In this document: positions 26,292-35,890 of the stretch, piece after piece
Layout of the letters: each line of letters starts with the position of its first letter
Position numbering within the stretch: position 1 is the stretch's first letter
Origin: Sphingomonas faeni
Lineage (GTDB): Bacteria > Pseudomonadota > Alphaproteobacteria > Sphingomonadales > Sphingomonadaceae
Assembly (NCBI RefSeq): GCF_003053745.1
Contig: NZ_QAYE01000004.1
Coordinates: 62,001-126,000 of the forward strand
Direction: 5' to 3'
Length of the DNA: 64,000 nucleotides
The notes under the pieces: model-generated
What the model was told of the DNA's origin: nothing
The model's input: the letters and a program-made list of their open reading frames with translations, nothing else
Databases searched by the model: none
Program-made: the position numbers and the translations under genes

Positions 26292-27293
26292 ATGCGCTTC
26301 TTCTCCGACAACGCCGCCACGATCCACCCGCAGGTCATGGCCGCGATCGCCGCCGCCGACACGCTCGACACCGCCTATGCTGGCGACGCGTGGAGCCAGC
26401 AGCTCGACGGCCGCCTGTCCGCGCTGTTCGAGACCGACGTCGCCGTCCTCTGGGTCCCCACCGGCACCGCCGCCAACTGCCTCGCGCTGGCCGCCCTCTG
26501 CCCCCCGCACGGCGGCATAGTCTGTCACCGCGACGCGCACATCCAGAACGACGAGGGCGGCGCCCCCGAATTCTACACCCACGGCGCCAAGCTGTTCCTA
26601 GCCGACGGCGACGGCGCCAAGCTGACCCCCGACACGATCCGCACCGTCATCGACGCGATCCCCGACGACGTCCACCGCGTCCAGCCGCACGCGATCTCGA
26701 TCACCAACGCCACCGAATATGGCCGCGTCTACCAGCCGCACGAAGTCGCGGAGATCGGCGCGCTGGCGAAGGAGCGCGGGCTCGGGTTTCACATGGACGG
26801 CGCGCGCTTCGCCAACGCGATGGCACGCGTCGGCTGCTCGCCCGCCGAGATGACGTGGCGCGCCGGTGTCGACGCGCTGAGCTTCGGCTTCGTCAAAAAC
26901 GGCGCGATGAGCGCGGAGGCGCTGGTCTTCTTCAAGCCCGACCTCGCCGCCGTCACGCAATACCGCCGCAAACGCGCCGGGCTCCTCCTATCGAAGGGGC
27001 GGTATCTCGCCGCACAGATCCTCGCGATGCTCGAAGACGACCTCTGGCTCGCCAACGCCAAGGCTGCGAACGACGCCGCCGCCAAGCTCGCCACCGCGGC
27101 CAGCGACCGCCTCGTCCACCCGGTCGAAGCCAACGAAGTCTTCCTCCGCGCCACCCCCGAAGAAGCCGCCGCCCTCCGCGCGAAGGGCTTCGACTTCTAC
27201 GACTGGGCGGCGGGCGAGATTCGCCTCGTCACCGCATGGGACAGCCCCGCGGACGCAGTCGGCCTCCTCGCCGACGCCCTCCGCGAGCTGTGA
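26292..27293 (+). CDS. ltaE: low-specificity L-threonine aldolase
   Basis: PLP enzyme of the beta-eliminating lyase family that cleaves threonine or allo-threonine to glycine and acetaldehyde. 333 residues from the ATG at 26292, which gives MRFFSDNAATIHPQVMAAI; the frame continues upstream to a GTG at 26232 near the repeat, but those 20 codons do not look conserved. Motifs: WVPTGTAANCLALA, HIQNDEGGAPEF, HMDGARFANA and the PLP lysine in SFGFVKNGAMSAEALVFF. The last bases overlap the GTG of the transporter gene. Confidence 0.88.
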   Translation: MRFFSDNAATIHPQVMAAIAAADTLDTAYAGDAWSQQLDGRLSALFETDVAVLWVPTGTAANCLALAALCPPHGGIVCHRDAHIQNDEGGAPEFYTHGAKLFLADGDGAKLTPDTIRTVIDAIPDDVHRVQPHAISITNATEYGRVYQPHEVAEIGALAKERGLGFHMDGARFANAMARVGCSPAEMTWRAGVDALSFGFVKNGAMSAEALVFFKPDLAAVTQYRRKRAGLLLSKGRYLAAQILAMLEDDLWLANAKAANDAAAKLATAASDRLVHPVEANEVFLRATPEEAAALRAKGFDFYDWAAGEIRLVTAWDSPADAVGLLADALREL

Positions 27294-28210
27294 CCGGCCC
27301 CACCGATCCACCACAGTCGACCCGTGCGGCCGTACTGATCCCGTTCGGCATCGTGACGCTGATCTGGGGCTCGACCTGGCTCGTCATCCGCGACCAAATC
27401 GCGGTGGTGCCGCCGAGCTGGTCGATCAGCTACCGCTTCCTCGTCGCCGGCATCGCGATGGCGATCTACGCAGGCATCAAGCGCGAGAGCTTCAAGTTCG
27501 ACGCGCGCGGCTACGCGTTCGCGGCCGTGATCGGCATCGCGCTGTTCACGTTCAACTTCAACTTCGTCTACCGCGCAGAGCATTACGTCACCTCCGGGCT
27601 CGTCGCGGTCGTGTTTGCGCTGCTGCTCGTCCCCAACGCGATCTTCGGCCGCATCTTCCTCAAGCAGCGCCTTGGACGACAGCTCATGGTCGGCTGCGCG
27701 GTAGCGATGGCGGGGGTCGCGTTGCTGTTCGTCAACGAGGCGCGGGTCGATCCGCACGGGCCGCGCTCGGCGACGATCGGCATCGTCCTGACCTTGTGCG
27801 GCGTGATGGCGGCGTCGGTCGCCAACGTCATCCAGGGCAGCGCTTTCGCCAAGCGCTATCCGATGGCACCGACGCTCGCGATGGCGATGCTGATCGGCGC
27901 GACCCTCGACGCGGCGTTCGCCTGGATCACCACCGGCCCGCCGGTGTTCGAGCCGCGCTTCGGCTATGTCGCGGGCATCCTCTATCTCGGCGTGTTCGCG
28001 TCGGCGCTCGCCTTCCCGCTGTATTTCAACGTCATCCGCGCGATCGGCCCGGCCAAGGCGGCCTATTCGGGTGTCATCGTGCCGGTGATCGCGATGCTGC
28101 TATCGACGATCTTCGAGCGCTATCATTGGTCGACGCTGGCCGTCGCCGGCGCGATCCTGTCGGGCATCGGACTAGTCATCGCACTCAGCGCACGCAGACC
28201 CGCGCGGTAG
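27290..28210 (+). CDS. EamA/DMT-family permease
   Basis: 306 residues with ten predicted hydrophobic helices in two EamA repeats (IPFGIVTLIWGSTWLVIRDQ at the start of the first). Drug/metabolite transporter superfamily; the substrate is unknown, commonly an amino acid or metabolite exported. The GTG start overlaps the aldolase stop (GTGA), implying co-translation; a link with threonine or glycine export is possible but speculative. Its last 88 bases overlap the convergent epimerase gene. Confidence 0.88.
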   Translation: MTGPTDPPQSTRAAVLIPFGIVTLIWGSTWLVIRDQIAVVPPSWSISYRFLVAGIAMAIYAGIKRESFKFDARGYAFAAVIGIALFTFNFNFVYRAEHYVTSGLVAVVFALLLVPNAIFGRIFLKQRLGRQLMVGCAVAMAGVALLFVNEARVDPHGPRSATIGIVLTLCGVMAASVANVIQGSAFAKRYPMAPTLAMAMLIGATLDAAFAWITTGPPVFEPRFGYVAGILYLGVFASALAFPLYFNVIRAIGPAKAAYSGVIVPVIAMLLSTIFERYHWSTLAVAGAILSGIGLVIALSARRPAR

Positions 28211-28959
28211 TCGGGCCAGGCGGGCGTCCAGCCGAGCACCCGCTTGGCCTTGCCGTTCGCCACCCGCCGGTTCTCGTTATAAAATCCGCGCCCCATCGCC
28301 GAGAGTTCCTCGAGCGTCACGAACGGCGGCGCGGGCATCCCAAGCAACATCGCCGCGAACGCCACCACGTCGTTCTGCGACGCAGGCACGTCGTCCGCAA
28401 GATTATACGCCCCTGCCGGCGCATCGAACCCGGCGATCACACCCGAGACGATATCGTCGACATGCGCGCGACTAAATACCTGTCCGGGTTGCTCGATCCG
28501 GTGCGCCTTGCCCTGTCGCACCCGGTCGAGCGGCGAGCGGCCAGGACCATAGATCCCCGGCAACCGAAACGTCCGCGCACCAATGGCGAGCCAGTCCGCA
28601 TCCGCCGCCGCCCGCGCGCTCCGACGACCGCCACCGATGGGTGCCGTCTCGTCCACCCACGCGCCTTGAGCGTCACCGTACACCCCGGTCGACGACAGAT
28701 ACCCGAGCGACGCCCGCGTCCGCAGCAACAGCGAACCGTAGCGACCGAGCACGGGGTCCGCCTCATGCTCGGGCGGCACCGACGACAGGATGTGCGTCGC
28801 CGCCGCGATCTCCGCCGTCACCGCGTCCACATCGTCGAACCGGAGCGTATCACCCCGCCCATCCCGCGTCGTGCCGACGACATGCCAGCCATCCGCCGCG
28901 AGCCGCTCGGTAAGCCGCGACGCGGTGTAGCCGAGACCGAAGACCAGCAGCCGGCTCAT
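28123..28959 (-). CDS. NAD(P)-dependent epimerase / SDR-family protein
   Basis: 278 residues, extended-SDR-like Rossmann fold: MSRLLVFGLGYTASRLTERL (compare YeeZ-type proteins), SSTGVYGDAQGAWVDE with the Ser/Tyr region, and RLPGIYGPGRSPLDRVRQG. The family normally ends near YRAGLRAL; here another 20 or so residues follow because no stop occurs until 28123, inside the end of the EamA gene on the other strand. Its ATG overlaps the upstream peptidase stop by four bases (ATGA). The substrate is unknown. Confidence 0.85.
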   Translation of the reverse strand: MSRLLVFGLGYTASRLTERLAADGWHVVGTTRDGRGDTLRFDDVDAVTAEIAAATHILSSVPPEHEADPVLGRYGSLLLRTRASLGYLSSTGVYGDAQGAWVDETAPIGGGRRSARAAADADWLAIGARTFRLPGIYGPGRSPLDRVRQGKAHRIEQPGQVFSRAHVDDIVSGVIAGFDAPAGAYNLADDVPASQNDVVAFAAMLLGMPAPPFVTLEELSAMGRGFYNENRRVANGKAKRVLGWTPAWPDYRAGLRALSAMTSPMPDRIAPATASVDQ

Positions 28960-30662
28960 TTGCCCACCGCCGCGCCAGCCATCGGCCCCTTGTAGAGCGT
29001 CCCAAAGTAATCGCCCGCGTTCCACACCGGCCGCTGCGCGCCATCGGCGATCTCGCGCGCGATCCGGTAGTTCGCATCGACGAACCGCACGCCCTGATCC
29101 CACAGGATCGGCTGCGTCAGGTCGTCCGACGGCTTGTGATAATTGTTCGCCATGAAATACGCGACCGCAGCCTTGCCCGGCCCTTTCTGACCCGGCCACA
29201 GGAACACCGACGGAATACCCTTCTGGACGAAGCGGAAATGATCCGAGCGGACGAAGATGCCCTCCTCCGGCATCGGGTCGGGCGACAGGCCGACGCCGAT
29301 CGCCGCCACCGCCTTCTGCACGATCGGGCCGATCGTCGAACGCTCGGCACCGAACACGACCATGTCCTCGAACTTGTAGGTCAGGATCGGCATGTCGAGG
29401 TTCACGTCCGCGACGATCGAGCTCAGCGGCACGGTCGGGTGATTGGTGAAGTAATCGCTGCCGACCAACCCCTTCTCCTCGCCGGTGACGGCCAGGAACA
29501 TGATGGTCCGCTTGGGCGCCTGCCCGCTGGCCGTGAAGCGCTTGGCCTCCTCGATCAGGCTGGCGATGCCGATCGCATTGTCGAGCGCGCCGTTGTTGAG
29601 CGAGTCGCCCTTCACGGGCTTCGTGATGCCGATGTGATCGAGATGGGCGGAGAGCACGACGACCTCCTTGCCGACCACCGGATCGCTGCCCGGGATCACG
29701 CCGACCACGTTGCTGCTCGCGCCGGGCACGAAGCTCGTCTTGGTCGCAACGGTCAGCGTGCCGACCAAGGGCACTGCCTTGAACTTCGCATTGTCGCTGT
29801 CTGCCTGCTTCACGATTCTGGCCCAAGGCGTCTTCGCACCGGCGAACAGCTTGGCCGCGCCGACCATGCTGACCGTGCCGAGCGAGGGCGCGCCGGGCGC
29901 ATCGACCTTGCCGGTGCCGTCGGGATTCGCCCACGTCATCCGCGGCGTCGCGTAGAACTCAGCCATCTTGCCGAACGTCCGCACCTTGGCCGAGCGCGGG
30001 CTTTCCAGCGTAATCACGCCGACCGCGCCCTTGGCCTGCGCGATCGCCGCCTTGGTGCCGCCCGAGCCGAAGAACGCACGCTCCTCGCCACCGAACCGCG
30101 CGGGCGAGCCGCCGAAATACGCGACGATCTTGCCGCGCACGTCGACGCCCTTGTAGTCGTCCTGACCATATTGCGGCGCGTCGATGCCGTAGCCGACGAA
30201 CACGACGGGCGCCGAAACGCTGGTCTCCGCCTTCGCGCCGTTCGCGGCGGGCACGTAATCCTCACCGAACACGAGCGGCTGCGCAGGCCCGCGACCCGTC
30301 CAGACGAAATCGCCCTTGCTCGCGGCCTTGTAGCTGACCAGCGGCACCGCCTGAAGATATCCCCCCGCATCGCCACCCGGACGAAGCCCCGCGGCATAGA
30401 ACTGCGCGGCGACATATTGCGCGGCGATGTCGAACTCGGGGCTGCCGGCCTCGCGACCCTTCATCGCATCCGACGCGAGAAACAGCACATGCGCCTTCAT
30501 CGCCGCCTGATCCGCCGGCAGCGGCGCAGCGAGCTTGGCGTTCAGCTCGGCCGTACTCGGAGCGGTCACCGGAGCCGGCGCGGGGGCAACTTGGGGCGCA
30601 ATCTGAGCAAGGGCAGAGGTAGAAAGCGCGAGCAACGCGAGCGCGCCGATAGGACGATACAT
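28956..30662 (-). CDS. secreted M28-family zinc metallopeptidase with PA domain
   Basis: 568 residues beginning with a Sec signal (IGALALLALSTSALAQ, cleavage about residue 19-20) and a Pro/Ala-rich linker. A PA insertion (about 130-260) separates the N-terminal part from the M28 catalytic domain. Metal and catalytic residues show as LSAHLDHIG, NGALDNAIGIASLIE, AVTGEEKGLVGSDYF (Glu-Glu), NLDMP and the late NNYHKPSDD histidine. Periplasmic or exported aminopeptidase, probably for peptide scavenging. Divergent from pepN with about 105 bases between. Confidence 0.92.
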   Translation of the reverse strand: MYRPIGALALLALSTSALAQIAPQVAPAPAPVTAPSTAELNAKLAAPLPADQAAMKAHVLFLASDAMKGREAGSPEFDIAAQYVAAQFYAAGLRPGGDAGGYLQAVPLVSYKAASKGDFVWTGRGPAQPLVFGEDYVPAANGAKAETSVSAPVVFVGYGIDAPQYGQDDYKGVDVRGKIVAYFGGSPARFGGEERAFFGSGGTKAAIAQAKGAVGVITLESPRSAKVRTFGKMAEFYATPRMTWANPDGTGKVDAPGAPSLGTVSMVGAAKLFAGAKTPWARIVKQADSDNAKFKAVPLVGTLTVATKTSFVPGASSNVVGVIPGSDPVVGKEVVVLSAHLDHIGITKPVKGDSLNNGALDNAIGIASLIEEAKRFTASGQAPKRTIMFLAVTGEEKGLVGSDYFTNHPTVPLSSIVADVNLDMPILTYKFEDMVVFGAERSTIGPIVQKAVAAIGVGLSPDPMPEEGIFVRSDHFRFVQKGIPSVFLWPGQKGPGKAAVAYFMANNYHKPSDDLTQPILWDQGVRFVDANYRIAREIADGAQRPVWNAGDYFGTLYKGPMAGAAVGK

Positions 30663-30768
30663 CCGGAAATCCTTGCAAAGGGAACGTGTTGCAGCGGCGT
30701 AGCACCCACCGTCACCCGCGCAAGCTTTGGCTGGCGATAGGCGGGCGCAGCCCTATATTCGCAAACAT

Positions 30769-33357
30769 ATGCTCGATATCCAGAACAGTCTCGCCCACCC
30801 GCTCGTCATTCGCCGCGAGGACTATACCCCGCCCGAGTGGCTGGTCCCCGAGACGAAACTGGATTTCGACCTCGATCCCTCCACCACCCGCGTAACGGCA
30901 ACATTGTCCGTCACGCGCAACGGCGATCACGCCGCACCGCTCCGGCTCGACGGCGCGGGCCAGAAGCCGCTGTCGGTCACGGTCGACGGCGTGACCATTA
31001 ACGACTGGCGGATCGACGGCGAACAGCTCGTCATCCCGCTCACCGGCGCCGCACACGTCGTCGAGACTCAGGTCGAGATCGCACCCGATCGCAACACGCA
31101 GTTGATGGGGCTCTACGCCTCGGGCGGCAATCTTTGCACCCAGTGCGAGGCGGAAGGCTTCCGTCGCATCACCTACTTCCCCGATCGGCCCGACGTCCTC
31201 AGCGTCTATTCGGTGCGGATGACCGCCGACAAGAAGCACTTCCCCGTGCTGCTCGCGAACGGCGACCCGGTCGAACAGGGCGATCTCGACGACGGCCGCC
31301 ACTGGGCGACCTGGCACGACCCTTTCCCCAAACCCTCCTACCTGTTCGCGCTGGTCGCCGGCGATCTCGCGGTGAACCGCGGCAGCTTCACGACGATGTC
31401 GGGCCGGGAAGTCTCGCTTGGTATCTGGGTGCGCGAGGCCGACCTCCCCAAGACCGACCACGCGTTGAAGGCGCTAGAGCTCGCGATGGCGTGGGACGAG
31501 ACGACCTATGGCCGCGAGTATGATCTGGACGTGTTCAACATCGTCGCGGTCGACGACTTCAACTTCGGCGCGATGGAGAACAAGGGCCTCAACATCTTCA
31601 ACTCGCGCTACATCCTGGCCGACCCGGATACCGCGACCGACTACGATTACGACGCGATCGCCGCGGTCGTCGCGCACGAATATTTCCACAACTGGTCGGG
31701 CAACCGGATCACCTGCCGCGACTGGTTCCAGCTATCGCTGAAGGAAGGCTTCACCGTCTATCGCGACCAAGGCTTCTCCGCCGACCAGGGCTCGCGCGCG
31801 GTCAAGCGGATAGAGGACGTCCGGGGCCTGCGCGCGTCGCAATTCCCAGAGGATTCCGGCCCGCTCGCGCACCCCGTGCGGCCTGAATCCTACCAGGAGA
31901 TCTCGAACTTCTACACCGCGACGATCTACAACAAGGGCGCCGAGCTGATCCGGATGATGGCCGCGATCCTCGGACCGAAGGGCTTCCGCGCGGGCACCGA
32001 CCTGTATTTCGACCGCTATGACGGCACGGCGGCGACCTGCGAGGATTTCGTCACCTCTATGGAGAAGGGCGGCAAGGTCGACCTCACCCAGTTCCGCCTC
32101 TGGTATTCGCAGGCGGGCACGCCGCGGGTTTCGGCAAGCCTGTCGCACGACGGCGACCGCACAACCCTGCACCTCGCACAGCAGGTACCTGCGACGCCCG
32201 GCCAGCCGGTCAAGTCGCCGATGGTGCTACCGTTGCGGGTGAAGCTGTTCGGTGCCGAATCGGGTACGGCGCTGACCGACGAGCGCCTCGTCCTGTTTGA
32301 CGACACGCTCGACACGATCGAATTCGAAAATCTGGCCGAACGCCCGGTGCTGTCGATCAACCGCGGCTTCTCCGCCCCGGTGGTGGTCGAGAGCGACCGC
32401 ACCGCCGCCGACCTCGCCTTCCTCAGCGCGCACGACGACGATCCGTTCGCGCGCTACGAGGCGATGCAGCAGTTGATGCTCGATACGCTGGTCGCCTCGG
32501 CGGGCGGGCATGCGGATCACGAGGGCGTCATCGCCGCGGTCGCGAACACGCTCGCCAATACCGATCTCGATCTCGCGTTCGTTGCGGAAGCGGTGTTGCT
32601 GCCGTCGGAGAGCTTCATCGGCGACCAGATGGCCGTCGTCGATCCCGACGCGATCTTCCGTGCGCGCGAGGCACTGCGCCGCGATCTCGGCACGCGGCTG
32701 GAAGCGCAATGGCGGCAGGCTTATGCGCGTGGCGAGGGTCAGCCCTATGCCTATATCCCGGAGGGCAAGGGCCTGCGCCGCCTGCGCACGGTCGCACTCG
32801 GCTATATAGCGGCGAGCGGCGCGGCGGATGCGGCGGACCTCGCGTTCGCGCAGTTCGATTCGGCGGACAACATGACCGACCGGATGGGCGCGCTGACGAC
32901 GCTGGTCAGCAGCGAGTCCGAGATCCGCACCACTGCGCTCGACATCTTCTACAGCCAATATTGCGACAATCCGCTGGTGCTCGACAAGTGGTTCCAGGCG
33001 CAAGCGCAGTCGTCGCGAGACGATACCGGCGCGATCGTCGCGGGGCTCGCCGAGCATGCCGACTTCACGCTGAGCAACCCAAACCGCGCGCGATCGCTCA
33101 TCGGCGCGTTCGGCGCGAACCAGCGGGCGTTCAACAATGCCGACGGGAGTGGATACCGGTTCCTCGCGGACCAGCTGATCGCGCTGGACCGCCTCAACCC
33201 GCAGACCGCGGCGAAACTCCTGCCGCCGCTGGGGCGCTGGCGCCGGTTCGACGCGGCGCGCGCCGGATTGATGCGCGCGGAACTGGAGCGGATCGTGCGG
33301 ACGCCGGGGCTGTCGAAGGATGTGTTCGAGCAGGCGTCCAAGAGCCTGGAGGGCTGA
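30769..33357 (+). CDS. pepN: aminopeptidase N
   Basis: M1-family zinc aminopeptidase acting on N-terminal residues of cytoplasmic peptides. 862 residues from the ATG at 30769 (MLDIQNSLAHPLVIRREDY), close to E. coli PepN in length; the frame extends 14 codons upstream to a TTG that I do not use. Catalytic features: exopeptidase motif FGAMENKGLN and zinc site HEYFHNWSGNR followed by SLKEGFTVYRD. The C-terminal half is the all-helical DUF3458-type domain. Confidence 0.95.
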   Translation: MLDIQNSLAHPLVIRREDYTPPEWLVPETKLDFDLDPSTTRVTATLSVTRNGDHAAPLRLDGAGQKPLSVTVDGVTINDWRIDGEQLVIPLTGAAHVVETQVEIAPDRNTQLMGLYASGGNLCTQCEAEGFRRITYFPDRPDVLSVYSVRMTADKKHFPVLLANGDPVEQGDLDDGRHWATWHDPFPKPSYLFALVAGDLAVNRGSFTTMSGREVSLGIWVREADLPKTDHALKALELAMAWDETTYGREYDLDVFNIVAVDDFNFGAMENKGLNIFNSRYILADPDTATDYDYDAIAAVVAHEYFHNWSGNRITCRDWFQLSLKEGFTVYRDQGFSADQGSRAVKRIEDVRGLRASQFPEDSGPLAHPVRPESYQEISNFYTATIYNKGAELIRMMAAILGPKGFRAGTDLYFDRYDGTAATCEDFVTSMEKGGKVDLTQFRLWYSQAGTPRVSASLSHDGDRTTLHLAQQVPATPGQPVKSPMVLPLRVKLFGAESGTALTDERLVLFDDTLDTIEFENLAERPVLSINRGFSAPVVVESDRTAADLAFLSAHDDDPFARYEAMQQLMLDTLVASAGGHADHEGVIAAVANTLANTDLDLAFVAEAVLLPSESFIGDQMAVVDPDAIFRAREALRRDLGTRLEAQWRQAYARGEGQPYAYIPEGKGLRRLRTVALGYIAASGAADAADLAFAQFDSADNMTDRMGALTTLVSSESEIRTTALDIFYSQYCDNPLVLDKWFQAQAQSSRDDTGAIVAGLAEHADFTLSNPNRARSLIGAFGANQRAFNNADGSGYRFLADQLIALDRLNPQTAAKLLPPLGRWRRFDAARAGLMRAELERIVRTPGLSKDVFEQASKSLEG

Positions 33358-33366
33358 ACCGATTTG

Positions 33367-33390
33367 ATCCTCCCCCGCCAGGGGGAGGAT
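33367..33390. terminator. hairpin after pepN
   Basis: ATCCTCCCCCGCCAGGGGGAGGAT is an almost perfect stem with a 2-4-base loop, ten bases after the pepN stop and between convergent pepN and tadA. There is no T-tract, so it may be a truncated inverted repeat rather than a true intrinsic terminator. Confidence 0.45.
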
Positions 33391-33408
33391 CGCAGGATCG
33401 CAACGCCC

Positions 33409-33858
33409 CTACCGGCGGCTTGTAAAGAACTCGCGCAGGATCATCGCCGCCTCGGTCTCGGCAATCCCCGCATAAACCTCAGGCCGATGATGACACGTCG
33501 GCTGCCCGAAGAACCGCGGTCCATGCTCGACCGCCCCGCCCTTAACATCCGCTGCCCCATAATAGAGCCGCGAGATCCGGGCATGCGCGATCGCCCCGGC
33601 ACACATCGCGCAAGGCTCCAGCGTTACCCACAGATCGCACCCCTCGAGTCGGTCGCTGCCCATAACCAATGCAGCAGCACGAATCGCCTGGATCTCGGCA
33701 TGCGCAGTCGGATCGCACAACGCCCGCGGCGCATTCGCCCCCGTCGCGATAATCACGCCGTCCTTAACGACAACGGCGCCAACCGGGACTTCCCCAGCCA
33801 GCGCCGCATTGCGCGCCGCGTCGAGCGCGCGGCGCATAGGGTCGGGGACAGGGAACAT
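33409..33858 (-). CDS. tadA: tRNA-adenosine(34) deaminase
   Basis: Converts A34 to inosine in tRNA-Arg(ACG). 149 residues, single cytidine-deaminase-fold domain: zinc-binding HAE at 53-55 (TAHAEIQAIR) and PCAMCAGA with C83 and C86, plus the VGAVVVKDG strand. The C-terminal ETEAAMILREFFTSRR fits TadA rather than guanine deaminase. ATG start. Confidence 0.93.
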   Translation of the reverse strand: MFPVPDPMRRALDAARNAALAGEVPVGAVVVKDGVIIATGANAPRALCDPTAHAEIQAIRAAALVMGSDRLEGCDLWVTLEPCAMCAGAIAHARISRLYYGAADVKGGAVEHGPRFFGQPTCHHRPEVYAGIAETEAAMILREFFTSRR

Positions 33859-33909
33859 GGCCTCAGGCCCTGCCCTGCCGCCTGCCCCGCGTAAACACCC
33901 GCGTAAAGA

Positions 33910-34128
33910 TCAGTTCGGCGCCTGGCTGTTGGCGGGCTTCTCGACGTTGATCGTCGGCACCGCCACGGTCTTGTTCTCGGTGCCGAGCGTGACCTTGGCG
34001 ACGTCGGCCTGGAACTTCGGGGCCTGGACGACGCCCTGGCGGGTCTGGTCGATGTTGATGATCCCGAAATACATCAGGCCGACCACGACGAGCACCACAA
34101 TCGCGACCAGTGACAAGAGCGTACGCAT
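33910..34128 (-). CDS. small single-span membrane protein
   Basis: 72 residues: MRTLLSLVAIVVLVVVGLMYFG is one N-terminal hydrophobic helix or uncleaved signal anchor, followed by a polar tail with IDQTRQGVVQAPKF, ending in NSQAPN. Start chosen at 34128 because a GGGGA site precedes it; the frame is open upstream for 31 codons without protein-like features. Similar short anchored proteins are common in sphingomonads; function unknown. Divergent from rpmB. Confidence 0.6.
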   Translation of the reverse strand: MRTLLSLVAIVVLVVVGLMYFGIINIDQTRQGVVQAPKFQADVAKVTLGTENKTVAVPTINVEKPANSQAPN

Positions 34129-34237
34129 GGGACATCCCCTTTTATTGAACAGTTCGATAGCGTAACAACGTCGTCGATCGCTGTGGGTTGCACAATGCTC
34201 ATTGCGGACGACCGTAGGCACGTTTCACGTGAATCGG

Positions 34238-34266
34238 TTGACGAAAGCCGGCGTGCCAGCTATCCG
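34238..34266 (+). promoter_or_regulatory. candidate promoter of rpmB
   Basis: TTGACG at 34238-34243, a 17-base spacer, then TATCCG at 34261-34266 resembles a housekeeping promoter and would give a leader of about 38 bases before rpmB. A perfect TTCACGTGAA palindrome lies just upstream (34224-34233). Inferred from sequence only. Confidence 0.4.
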
Positions 34267-34310
34267 CGCGCCTTTCCGGGGTTCCTCCCGACACTTGAAT
34301 AGGTAATCAC

Positions 34311-34610
34311 ATGTCGCGCATCTGCGAACTGACCGGCAAGGGCCGGATGGTCGGGAACAACGTCTCCCACGCCAACAACAAGACCAAGCGCACGTTCCTG
34401 CCGAACCTGCAGAACGTCACGCTGCTGTCCGATTCGCTCGAGAAGGGCGTCAAGCTGCGCGTCTCGACGCATGGCCTGCGCACCGTCGAGCATAACGGCG
34501 GCCTCGACAACTGGCTGGTGAAGGTCTCGGACGACAAGCTGTCGCTCCGCGTTCGTCGCCTGAAGCGCGAAGTCGTCAAGAAGATCGCAGCCTCGGCCGT
34601 CGCCGCCTAA
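34311..34610 (+). CDS. rpmB: 50S ribosomal protein L28
   Basis: 99 residues with the L28 signature [33 protein letters not shown], a basic middle and C-terminal [14 protein letters not shown]. Length is typical for the longer alphaproteobacterial form. Monocistronic, with a plausible promoter upstream and a strong hairpin downstream. Confidence 0.97.
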   Translation: MSRICELTGKGRMVGNNVSHANNKTKRTFLPNLQNVTLLSDSLEKGVKLRVSTHGLRTVEHNGGLDNWLVKVSDDKLSLRVRRLKREVVKKIAASAVAA

Positions 34611-34662
34611 CAGCGACGGTTGGCGGTCGTCGCCTACAAGCGACGTCGTACTGCGATCACCG

Positions 34663-34693
34663 CGGCCCGCCCTGCACCTAGCAGGGCGGGCCG
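34663..34693 (+). terminator. intrinsic terminator-like hairpin after rpmB
   Basis: A perfect 13-base stem, CGGCCCGCCCTGC / GCAGGGCGGGCCG, with a 5-base loop, followed by GTCGGCGTTTGTG. The T-tract is weak, but the stem is very stable. It also lies after the convergent phytase-like gene, so it could serve both. Confidence 0.65.
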
Positions 34694-34708
34694 TCGGCGT
34701 TTGTGTAG

Positions 34709-35734
34709 TCAGCGATCCAGCCGGAACTTCAGCAGCAGCGTGCGCTGGAGAAACATCTGGTTGTCGTCCGACACGATCCACACGATCCTCGCGCCGTTCA
34801 CGACCGTCGTGTCGATCCCCTCGAAATTATCGTGGATCAGCGGCGCGTCGATCGTCGCGATCAGCCGGCCGCGTGCGATTCGCCCCGCCGCCACGTCCCG
34901 CGCCGCGACCCGCGATATCCGCGCCGAAAACGTGAACGGCAGCCGGAAACCACGATCGAGCACGAGCAGGTCGCCGTTCGGCAACGCGGTGGCGTCCGAC
35001 GGGTCGTATCGCCCAAACGGTTCATACGCGAATCGCTCAGGCACCCCCGCCCCCGTCGGATCGCCCGCGAAGATCAGCGCCTGCCGCGTGTGCAACCGCT
35101 CGCGTTCCGACCCGGACCAGTCCGGCCGACGCACATGCGCCTCCTCGCTGATCACGACGAATCGTCCATCGGGAAGCCGCGCCATCGATTCGGGTCCACC
35201 GTTCGACGGCCATTTCCGCATAGCCTCGGGCACCACTCGCGCTTCGTACCGCGCAAATCCCGCGGCATAACGCCAGATCGAATTGCTACTCTCGAAGCCG
35301 ACCCAGACCTTTCCCGTTACCGGATCGATCGCCATCGATTCGCTGTCACGGTCGCGTTTCTCCCAGCCGATGCCGGGCCCAGCGGGGAGGTTCTTGAACA
35401 CGACCCGGTGCGGGCGCCAGTCGGTCCCCATGTCGAACTGCACGATGTTGCCGCCGTCGCTCAGCATCGTGAAGCGGTTGCCCGTCGCGGCCGGCGCAAC
35501 GTCGAGCGACGAGAAACCCCCGAACGCCGGATCGCGACTGTCGAGCGCCACCCCGCCGAGATAAGTGAGCCCGCCTACGCGCACATGCCGCGGGTTGGTG
35601 CGATCGAGCATCACGCGCGTCGCGGTCAGCTGTGCCCGCTTGCCGAGCAGGTCGAGCCGCGCTTCGCCCGACCAGGTGGGCACGATCGCACAGACGCTCA
35701 CGGCGACGAACAGGACAGTGATCAGGCGCCGCAT
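34709..35734 (-). CDS. secreted esterase-like/phytase-like protein (beta-propeller)
   Basis: 341 residues. I use the ATG at 35734 because GAGGG lies six bases upstream; it gives the signal MRRLITVLFVAVSVCAIVP. The rest matches the esterase-like activity of phytase family domain (Phytase-like): LTYLGGVALDSRDPAFGGFSSLDV, ESMAIDPVTGKVWVGFE, GGPESMARLPDGRFVVISEE and NFEGIDTTVVNG. Such proteins are exported beta-propellers with conserved Asp/Glu on one face; the true substrate is unknown and phytase activity is not implied. Confidence 0.8.
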   Translation of the reverse strand: MRRLITVLFVAVSVCAIVPTWSGEARLDLLGKRAQLTATRVMLDRTNPRHVRVGGLTYLGGVALDSRDPAFGGFSSLDVAPAATGNRFTMLSDGGNIVQFDMGTDWRPHRVVFKNLPAGPGIGWEKRDRDSESMAIDPVTGKVWVGFESSNSIWRYAAGFARYEARVVPEAMRKWPSNGGPESMARLPDGRFVVISEEAHVRRPDWSGSERERLHTRQALIFAGDPTGAGVPERFAYEPFGRYDPSDATALPNGDLLVLDRGFRLPFTFSARISRVAARDVAAGRIARGRLIATIDAPLIHDNFEGIDTTVVNGARIVWIVSDDNQMFLQRTLLLKFRLDR

Positions 35735-35890
35735 CGCGTCCCTCATAGGGTGTCCGGCGATCCGCGGAAGCATGAACAGCGGATAACGGAGGCATTCAGG
35801 CTCGGCTCAATGCGAATCACTCATAAGCGTTTCATCGAGGATGGAAGCACGGCCCCCGCCGCCGCCGAAATCCCCAACGGGAGACGCACG

